A stretch of DNA of 10,031 bases from Candidatus Bathyarchaeota archaeon (GTDB lineage: Archaea; Thermoproteota; Bathyarchaeia; Bathyarchaeales; WUQV01): contig WUQV01000105.1 in assembly GCA_009889585.1 (NCBI GenBank), forward strand, positions 1 through 10,031. The letters run 5' to 3'. Below the pieces are notes generated by a model, which saw only the letters and a list, made by a program, of their open reading frames with translations, ran no database searches and was not told the DNA's origin. Shown one piece after another: positions 5,767 to 10,031 of the stretch. Each line of letters begins with the position of its first letter. Position 1 is the stretch's first letter. A program made the translations under genes and the position numbers.

Positions 5767-5826
5767 ATGGCTCCGATGCGCCCGCGCAAACGGAGGCCAT
5801 TAAGATTATGGGAGCCGGCTAGCTAA
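5767..5826 (+). CDS. Candidate 19-residue basic peptide upstream of signal peptidase
   Basis: ATG to TAA encodes MAPMRPRKRRPLRLWEPAS, 19 residues of which six are Arg or Lys. The ATG lies about four bases after the transcription start predicted from the TATA element at 5734-5741, fitting leaderless translation that is common in archaea. The stop is 11 bases before the signal peptidase ATG (5838) or two bases before its possible TTG start (5829), so it would be the first gene of that operon or a leader peptide. The DNA is G+C rich up to the stop. No family was recognised. Tiny basic ribosomal proteins such as eL41 are similar in length and charge, but the sequence is not eL41. It could also be a chance ORF in a leader. 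Confidence 0.35.
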   Translation: MAPMRPRKRRPLRLWEPAS

Positions 5827-5837
5827 ACTTGACAGGC

Positions 5838-6383
5838 ATGTGGCCTAAAGAGTTGCGGAGCGAGCGCCTTAAGTTCGTGATGATGATAACCTTCACGGTA
5901 GTTGCGTTCGCCTCCTTTTGGTACGGCTTAAGGGCCGCGTTAACGACAGAGCATCCGCTTTTAGTCGTCTCATCGGAGAGCATGGTCCCTACGCTTCACG
6001 TAGGGGATTTAATCATCGTCCGAGGGGTGAACGTCAATGATATTAAAGCGGCTCCGTATCCAAATGGAGATATAATCGTGTTCCGCAGCCCCATCGATCC
6101 TAACGTCTTAATAGTTCATAGGGCCGTCGGCAAGGCGTACGAAGACGGTGAGCCGACCTTCATCACGAAGGGCGATAGGGCGTTCAGCCCAGACCCTTGG
6201 CGCGTTAAAGGGGAGCAAGTCGTCGGCAAGGTCGTCTTCCGAATACCCCTATTAGGATACGCTACCTTATTCTTTCAAACGCCAACAGGAAGGGCCTTCC
6301 TCATCTTGCTCGCGTTGATCGTTTTAGCTTGGGGCTTCATCGAGTCAGGAGCGAGCCGACGTTTAAGAGCATTAAGTCGTTAG
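5838..6383 (+). CDS. Signal peptidase I, archaeal/ER type (S26B)
   Basis: Membrane protease that removes signal peptides from exported proteins after Sec-dependent translocation. Counting from ATG 5838: a cytoplasmic basic start, a membrane helix (about 13-34), then the catalytic serine in SSESMVPTLHVGD (Ser48). His94 follows in VLIVHRAVG, in place of the bacterial lysine. Candidate acidic residues are Asp113 and Asp119 in TKGDRAFSPDPW. GDIIVFRSP is the usual beta-strand between the Ser and His boxes. A second hydrophobic helix (about 155-172, FLILLALIVLAWGF) precedes a basic tail. The Ser/His arrangement is that of archaeal and ER SEC11-type enzymes. A TTG at 5829 in the same frame would add three residues; ATG is preferred. 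Probably cotranscribed with the small ORF at 5767-5826. Confidence 0.93.
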   Translation: MWPKELRSERLKFVMMITFTVVAFASFWYGLRAALTTEHPLLVVSSESMVPTLHVGDLIIVRGVNVNDIKAAPYPNGDIIVFRSPIDPNVLIVHRAVGKAYEDGEPTFITKGDRAFSPDPWRVKGEQVVGKVVFRIPLLGYATLFFQTPTGRAFLILLALIVLAWGFIESGASRRLRALSR

Positions 6384-6502
6384 CGTATGCATCAGCTCGT
6401 TAGCCGCGCCATAGTTATGACGTTATCTTTGATCGCGAGGTTCCCCTTGAGCTTCGAGCACCTTAATCTTTCCTAGTAACTTTAGTCTGTTTGTGATATC
6501 AA

Positions 6503-6529
6503 CTGAGGTTTTAAATAATAAAGCCTCAG
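6503..6529. other. Ten-base-pair hairpin between signal peptidase and TBP
   Basis: CTGAGGTTTT and AAAGCCTCAG pair over ten positions (one G-T) around the seven-base loop AAATAAT. It sits in the 256-base gap between two genes on the same strand, about 120 bases after the first and 110 before the second. It could be a transcript end, a regulatory stem or a protein-binding palindrome. Its centre is itself A/T rich enough to resemble a TATA box. Nothing else was recognised in 6384-6600. Confidence 0.4.
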
Positions 6530-6602
6530 CGCTGATGGAATTCGGCTCGTTAGATCGCTTCATTAATCCATTCGATTAAGCCAAGGCCGCAAGGGCTACT
6601 CA

Positions 6603-6609
6603 CTTATAA
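6603..6609 (+). promoter_or_regulatory. TATA box of the TBP gene
   Basis: CTTATAAAGG centred near 6607 predicts a start around 6633, seven bases before the ATG at 6640. This is a short leader of the usual archaeal kind. A second box, TATATA (6627-6632), overlaps the predicted start site. Confidence 0.6.
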
Positions 6610-6639
6610 AGGCCCGCTCCTTAAGCTATATAGAGCATT

Positions 6640-7209
6640 ATGCCGAAGGTTAAGGCCATAATTAGCATAGAGAACGTAGTCGCTTCAGCCATTTTAAAAC
6701 AACCGGTCGACTTAAGCGCCGTCGTTAAAAGCCACCACGGCGTAGAATACCGCCCTGAGCAATTCCCAGGGCTCGTATTTCGCATGAAAAGGCCTAGAAC
6801 TGCTACGTTGATCTTCAACTCAGGGAAGATGATTTGCACTGGAGCTAAGTCCGAAGGGGAAGCTCGAAGGGCTGTGGCGAAGATAATTAAGGAAATGAAG
6901 AGGTGCGGCATAGTCATCGTAGGGAAGCCGGATCTTAAGATACAAAATATAGTTGCTTCTGCAAGCTTAGGTGGAACGATAGATTTAGAGCGTGCAAGCT
7001 ATGAGTTAGGTAGGACTATGTATGAGCCTGAGCAATTTCCAGGCTTAATTTATAGGATGGATAATCCTAAGGTTGTTATCTTATTATTCGCTAGTGGTAA
7101 GCTCGTTTGTACTGGTGCGAAAAAGGAGCAAGATGTTTATGAAGCTGTAAATAAGTTGCATGAGGAGCTTGAGAAGAAGTCCCTTATATATTATAAAGAG
7201 GGAGGATGA
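6640..7209 (+). CDS. tbp: TATA-box-binding protein (TBP)
   Basis: General transcription factor that binds and bends promoter TATA boxes and recruits TFB. The 189-residue product is the usual archaeal size and is made of two direct repeats. Repeat 1 (about 9-91) holds IENVVASAILKQPVDL, YRPEQFPGLVFRMKRP and LIFNSGKMICTGAKSE. Repeat 2 (about 100-182) holds IQNIVASASLGGTIDL, YEPEQFPGLIYRMDNP and LLFASGKLVCTGAKKE. The DNA-contacting Phe/Leu/Val and the FPGL loops are intact in both. The acidic C-terminal tail of some archaeal TBPs is absent; the end is KKSLIYYKEGG. Codon use changes at the repeat boundary: third positions are much more A/T rich in repeat 2 (about 6940 onward). Promoter and start are consistent with a short-leader transcript. 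Confidence 0.97.
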   Translation: MPKVKAIISIENVVASAILKQPVDLSAVVKSHHGVEYRPEQFPGLVFRMKRPRTATLIFNSGKMICTGAKSEGEARRAVAKIIKEMKRCGIVIVGKPDLKIQNIVASASLGGTIDLERASYELGRTMYEPEQFPGLIYRMDNPKVVILLFASGKLVCTGAKKEQDVYEAVNKLHEELEKKSLIYYKEGG

Positions 7210-7226
7210 CGCCAATAACATTGGCG
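7210..7226. other. Hairpin between convergent TBP and pyrE genes
   Basis: CGCCAA (7210-7215) and TTGGCG (7221-7226) pair around the loop TAACA directly after the TBP stop codon and 15 bases from the pyrE stop. It may help separate the two convergent transcripts. No long T-run follows on either strand. Confidence 0.3.
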
Positions 7227-7240
7227 CTTACTTAGATTGC

Positions 7241-7867
7241 TTAACCTCGGGCTTGCCTTAAGATGGCTTCCAGTTGATTCTCCGTTATGAACCCAGCTTC
7301 ATAAAGCCTCTTAGCTGCTTCGCTGACCTTTAACAAGCAATGTAAGCGAACGCCGCGCTCCTTCAACCTTAACTCCCCTCCCTCCCCTCGATCGATTAGG
7401 ACAACGGCGTCGTTAACCACACCTCCTTCAGCCCTCACGGCCATCGCAACTTCTTCGATGGAAGATCCCGTCGTTACGACATCGTCGACTATCAAGACCT
7501 TATCGCCCGACCTTAAGACGCCCTCTACGGCCCTTCCAGTGCCGTGAAGACGTGCTTCCCTCCTGACGTAAAGAAGGGGTTTCTCAAGTTCGTACGCTAT
7601 TAAAGAGGCGAACGGCAGCCCAGCCGTAAGAACCCCGGCCACTTTGTCGAAGCTTTCTACGCCGACGTCCAATCGTATCAACTTAACGTATAATTCACAA
7701 GTCCTTTTGAACGCTCGTGGGAAGCTCGGCACGAGCCTTAAGTCCACGTAATACGGGCTGATCCTCCCGCTCGTCAGCTTAAACGTCCCGAACTTAAGGG
7801 CTCCTACTTCGTGAAGTATTCGACAAAGCTCGTCCTTCATCGCCTCCCTTTCGTCCTTAGCGATCAA
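7241..7867 (-). CDS. pyrE: Orotate phosphoribosyltransferase
   Basis: Converts orotate and PRPP to orotidine 5'-monophosphate in pyrimidine synthesis, in the cytoplasm. The PRPP-binding loop VLIVDDVVTTGSS (about 124-136) is intact. The orotate/PRPP N-terminal motif GALKFGTFKLTSGRISPYYV (about 22-41), the TAGLPFASLIAYELEKPLLY core and the flexible-loop segment YVRREARLHGTG (about 100-111) are all present. Length, 208 residues, is normal. Translation from TTG 7867 is nine bases after the stop of the upstream hydrolase gene and is preceded by GGGGGAT. ATG 7840 (Met10) is an alternative start giving 199 residues. The two genes form an operon with no evident functional link. It is convergent with TBP. 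Other pyr genes are not in the window. Confidence 0.95.
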   Translation of the reverse strand: MIAKDEREAMKDELCRILHEVGALKFGTFKLTSGRISPYYVDLRLVPSFPRAFKRTCELYVKLIRLDVGVESFDKVAGVLTAGLPFASLIAYELEKPLLYVRREARLHGTGRAVEGVLRSGDKVLIVDDVVTTGSSIEEVAMAVRAEGGVVNDAVVLIDRGEGGELRLKERGVRLHCLLKVSEAAKRLYEAGFITENQLEAILRQARG

Positions 7868-7876
7868 GACATCCCC

Positions 7877-8560
7877 CTAAGGGTATTTGTAGGCCTTATG
7901 TCGTTCTACGATCATACAACGTATTCCAGGGGCCTCCTTGATGAGGAGCTCGGCGAATCGGCTTAGGTCGCCTTTAACGTCCGTATGATAGGGGATGGCT
8001 ACCTTCGGCTTAGTTAATTTGGCTATTTCGACGCCCGCGCTCGGAGACGCCCTCGGCGCGATGCCGACCGTACAGAACGTCACGTCCGGCTTATCCTCTT
8101 CCCCTATCCTCTTCATCTCAGGGAACGGAAGGCTGTCAGCCGTGTGATAGACCTTAACGCCATCCTCGCTTACGATGAGGAACGTAACCGGCGTCGCCGC
8201 CGGATGATTACAACCCTTGATTAAGATCCTTATTCCGTCGAGTTCAACTTCGTCGCCAGCTTTCACCTCCCGTAACTTGCCCGGCTCAACGACCTTCTTC
8301 AACCTCTTAGCGGAGGTTATATCCGCGATGACGGTGCACTTCGTTCGACTTTGAACATCCCTTACGATTGCTGGATCTAAGTGGTCGTAATGCTCGTGCG
8401 TTATTAGCACGACGTCAGCCGTTGCGAAAGCCCTCGGGTCGACATCGGTTGGGTCGACGATCAACGTCTTAGAGGGCGTCCTTATCATCACGCCAGCGTA
8501 GCGATTAAACCAAGCGAAAGAGACCTCTCCCTTCCGCGGAACCGGCACCCCTATCGACAT
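7877..8560 (-). CDS. Metallo-beta-lactamase-fold metal-dependent hydrolase (UlaG/UPF0173-like)
   Basis: Cytoplasmic binuclear-metal hydrolase of the UlaG/UPF0173 (COG2220) type; the substrate is unknown. The product is 227 residues. The metal-binding motif THEHYDHLDP supplies His55, His57, Asp59 and His60. Further ligands are His119 in CNHPAATPV, Asp142 with His139 in VYHTADSLPF and His192 in IPYHTD. The N-terminal FAWFNRYAGVMIRTPSKTLI and VDPTDVDP are typical of the family's beta-sandwich. No signal peptide or membrane segment is visible. It is the first gene of the operon with pyrE. The TATA-like box at 8591-8599 gives a leader of about nine bases before ATG 8560. Neighbours do not hint at the substrate. 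Confidence 0.9.
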   Translation of the reverse strand: MSIGVPVPRKGEVSFAWFNRYAGVMIRTPSKTLIVDPTDVDPRAFATADVVLITHEHYDHLDPAIVRDVQSRTKCTVIADITSAKRLKKVVEPGKLREVKAGDEVELDGIRILIKGCNHPAATPVTFLIVSEDGVKVYHTADSLPFPEMKRIGEEDKPDVTFCTVGIAPRASPSAGVEIAKLTKPKVAIPYHTDVKGDLSRFAELLIKEAPGIRCMIVERHKAYKYP

Positions 8561-8590
8561 GTGACGGCACCAACTCTTTACGGCCCTTCA

Positions 8591-8599
8591 GCTTAAAAG
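8591..8599 (-). promoter_or_regulatory. TATA-like promoter of the hydrolase-pyrE operon
   Basis: The minus strand reads GCCCTTTTAAGCTG with its centre near 8596. Transcription would begin near 8569, about nine bases before the ATG at 8560. Confidence 0.45.
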
Positions 8600-8632
8600 G
8601 GCTTGGTTCAAGGCTTCAACTTATGTGAACTA

Positions 8633-8652
8633 CCCCAAGCTATCGCATGGGG
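8633..8652. repeat. Element hairpin A
   Basis: CCCCA (8633-8637) and TGGGG (8648-8652) enclose AGC-TATC-GCA, adding two further pairs beyond an A-A mismatch. It is preceded by GTGAACTA and followed by CTTCCTGCC on the plus strand. It shares the ACCCC...GGGGCTTCC(C/T)GCC layout with hairpin B at 8852-8869. Confidence 0.6.
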
Positions 8653-8661
8653 CTTCCTGCC

Positions 8662-8844
8662 TTAACGACCACCTGCTGACATCTCCACGGGCTTGAATTC
8701 GGGCCTTCCCAGCCCTACTGCGTCCGTCCGGCAATCCCCTTTCGGCTTTACGGCATGCGAGGCTTGAAGCGGCGTTACGCATTCCGACCTCATGCCTGCA
8801 AGTTGACGGGAGGAAGGGGATGAGTGGAGAATACAAGCGCGTCG
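8662..8844 (-). pseudogene. Probable C-terminal tail of a TnpB-like protein
   Basis: A 60-codon open frame on the minus strand contains ILHSSPSSRQLAGMRSECVT, then PLQASHAVKPKGDCRTDAVG, and ends GRPEFKPVEMSAGGR-stop just before the terminal hairpin. Low-complexity tails ending this way directly ahead of the right-end hairpin are typical of archaeal tnpB genes, as I recall them. The RuvC and zinc-finger parts are absent, so it cannot be active. Another frame across the same DNA (8630-8836) is also open, and the choice between them rests on the tail motif only. Confidence 0.35.
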
Positions 8845-8851
8845 GCTTTCA

Positions 8852-8869
8852 CCCCCTCGCGGAAGGGGG
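8852..8869. repeat. Element hairpin B
   Basis: CCCCCT (8852-8857) and AGGGGG (8864-8869) form a six-base-pair stem with loop CGCGGA. It is followed by CTTCCCGCC, matching the flank of hairpin A in the same orientation, so the two are direct copies of a terminal-type motif about 220 bases apart. Confidence 0.6.
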
Positions 8870-8922
8870 CTTCCCGCCGATGGAGTTAAACGAAGCGGAA
8901 TCGGCTAACGCTTGGAAAGCCC

Positions 8923-10031
8923 ATGGTGGACGTGTGGCTTAAATACGGAAGGACTGAGGCTTGCGCGAAGGTCCCGGTGGAGAGCTTCCTCGGTGTTATC
9001 GAGCCGAGGGAAAAGCCCGGCGTTCAAGATCCCGTGGCCGAGGTTAAACGGGCCTTAAAGGAACCCGTTGGGGCGAAGGGGCTCGACGAAATCGTAAGGC
9101 CGGGCGATAAGGTGGCTTTAGTCGTCGACGACGTAACCAGTCGCGCCCCTAGCTACGTCATGGTCCCGCCTATCTTAGAAGAGCTAAGCCGTTCCGGCGT
9201 AAGGAATGAGGACGTTACGATCGTTTTCGCCTGTGGAACCCATAGGGCCGTTGCACAAGATGAAGCCGTCAAGCTCCTCGGGGACTTAGTCGTGAGCGAG
9301 GTGAGGACCATAAGTCACGATTGCGACGCGAACGACCTCGTTTACGTCGGGACGACGACGCGTGGGACGGAGGTCCTCTTGAACAAGGCCTTCGTCGAGG
9401 CCGACGTTAAGATCCTCACCGGCGATATCGAGCCTCATTACTTCGCTGGCTACGGAGGGGGGAGGAAGAGCGTCCTACCGGGCGTCTCCAGCCGAGCGGC
9501 CATCCTACGGAACCACTCGTTAGCCCTTTACGAAGGGGCGAGGGCTGGCATCTTAAGCGGCAACCCGGTTCACGAGGATATGCTTAAGGCGGCGAAACTA
9601 GCGAACGTGGACTTCATCGTTAACGTCGTTTTAAACAGCAGGGGCGAAGTCGTCAAAGCCTTCGCCGGCGACTTAGAGGAGGCCTTTTACGAAGGCGTGA
9701 AGTTAGTCGACGAAATGTACAAGGTGCCGGTCGAACGTAAGGCCGATGTAGTCTTGATGAGCTCAGGAGGCCATCCGTTCGACGTCAACCTCTCTCAAGC
9801 CTGCGAAGGGATAGATAATGCGCTTAAGGTCGTTAAGGACGAAGGAGTTATCGTTTGCGTAGCTGAGTGCTCGGAGGGTTATGGGGATGAAGCCTTTTAC
9901 AAATGGATGAAAAAGTATAAGGACGTTAAGGAGGTGGAGGAATCGCTTAAGCGTAAGTTCGATATCGGCGGCCATAAGGCGTATCGATTGATGAAGGCGT
10001 TAGAGAAGGCCGAGATAATACTCGTTTCATC
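8923..10031 (+). CDS. LarA-family nickel-pincer racemase/epimerase homologue (3' end missing)
   Basis: LarA enzymes invert 2-hydroxy acids by hydride transfer to a covalently bound nickel-pincer nucleotide. The first 369 residues are in the window. Residues matching the Lactobacillus LarA cofactor and catalytic set are present: His107 in GTHRA (LarA His108), His172 in EPHYFAGYGGGRKSVLPG (His174), Lys182 in the same motif (Lys184, the covalent attachment site) and His198 in LRNHS (His200). Two substrate-contact positions differ. The DHTR-type motif reads DVTS (Asp70, Ser73 for Arg75), and the QAxKG motif reads QACEG (Gln292, Glu295 for Lys298). This suggests a 2-hydroxy acid other than lactate. 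ATG 8923 (MVDVWLKYG) fits the family N-terminus, and an in-frame stop (8887-8889) excludes a longer start. Cofactor genes larB, larC and larE are not visible. The promoter is weak (GTTAAACG near 8885). Confidence 0.9.
   Translation, partial: MVDVWLKYGRTEACAKVPVESFLGVIEPREKPGVQDPVAEVKRALKEPVGAKGLDEIVRPGDKVALVVDDVTSRAPSYVMVPPILEELSRSGVRNEDVTIVFACGTHRAVAQDEAVKLLGDLVVSEVRTISHDCDANDLVYVGTTTRGTEVLLNKAFVEADVKILTGDIEPHYFAGYGGGRKSVLPGVSSRAAILRNHSLALYEGARAGILSGNPVHEDMLKAAKLANVDFIVNVVLNSRGEVVKAFAGDLEEAFYEGVKLVDEMYKVPVERKADVVLMSSGGHPFDVNLSQACEGIDNALKVVKDEGVIVCVAECSEGYGDEAFYKWMKKYKDVKEVEESLKRKFDIGGHKAYRLMKALEKAEIILVS

Larger units (their letters stand above)
8625..8880 (-). mobile_element. IS200/IS605 tnpB-end remnant with two terminal-type hairpins (omegaRNA-like)
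   Basis: The minus strand ends with GGCAGGAAGCCCC, a short stem-loop, GGGGTAGTTCAC. From memory this is a very common right end of tnpB-carrying IS200/IS605 elements, in which the 3' hairpin is also the end of the guide-carrying omegaRNA. A related hairpin, GGCGGGAAGCCCCC/GAGGGGGTGAAAG, begins the segment on the same strand (8846-8880). Between them lies about 185 bases with a tnpB-tail-like frame. There is no transposase or nuclease domain, so the element is either a deletion remnant or a small non-autonomous derivative. It fills most of the 362-base gap between the hydrolase and the racemase homologue. The family call is inference from the end sequences. Confidence 0.5.

Noticed and set aside
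5761..5826. Possible box C/D guide RNA after the TATA element
   Set aside because: No RUGAUGA and CUGA pair with correct spacing; the short ORF reading explains the segment better.
6621..6917. Minus-strand frame opposite the first TBP repeat
   Set aside because: It is the antisense shadow of an unmistakable TBP gene.
8630..8836. Minus-strand 68-codon frame through the mobile remnant
   Set aside because: It runs into the terminal hairpin with no family signal. The neighbouring frame ending KPVEMSAGGR fits a tnpB tail better.
9763..9975. Minus-strand frame inside the LarA homologue
   Set aside because: Antisense shadow of a clear coding region.
1..10031. CRISPR array, tRNA or rRNA genes
   Set aside because: No regularly spaced repeats, cloverleaf-like segments or rRNA cores were seen on either strand.

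Overview
The window comes from an archaeon, most likely a thermophilic member of Thermoproteota (TACK). The evidence is a TATA-binding protein, the eukaryote-type ribosomal proteins eL8/L7Ae, eS28 and eL24, a Ser/His-type signal peptidase, a PaREP1/HEPN protein of a kind expanded in Thermoproteales, TATA/BRE-like promoters close to start codons, and GTG and TTG starts. Nothing in the window fixes the genus.

Left part (1-1634): the 3' end of a rhomboid protease gene is followed by about 1.1 kb without an intact gene. That stretch holds what looks like the 3' end of an IS200/IS605-type tnpB element on the plus strand (about 609-757). It abuts a decayed minus-strand gene (753-1609) that is broken by several frameshifts and stops. 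Middle-left (1635-4463): a radical SAM/SPASM protein of unknown substrate, then a second stretch of decayed minus-strand coding sequence (3212-3592), then a minus-strand ribosomal operon L7Ae-eS28-eL24. The L7Ae leader contains a kink-turn-like element whose closing stem includes the ribosome binding site, a candidate autoregulatory site.

Middle-right (4464-7240): a small one-helix membrane protein faces a convergent PaREP1 gene. PaREP1 is divergent from a unit made of a candidate 19-residue basic peptide gene and signal peptidase I. Their shared promoter is flanked by a 7-bp inverted repeat. TBP follows with its own promoter.

Right part (7241-10031): pyrE (orotate phosphoribosyltransferase) and a metallo-beta-lactamase-fold hydrolase form a two-gene minus-strand operon. 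Upstream of it is a second tnpB-tail/omegaRNA-like remnant with two hairpins. The window ends inside a LarA-family nickel-pincer racemase homologue. It keeps the residues that hold the cofactor but differs at two positions that bind substrate in lactate racemase.

Most intact genes are housekeeping genes. The unusual material is regulatory (the L7Ae leader, the 5714-5826 promoter and mini-ORF, a second TATA-like site in the TBP promoter), mobile-element debris, and abrupt drops in G+C inside transcription units (radical SAM, TBP, ribosomal operon). All functional calls are from reading motifs; no database search was run.
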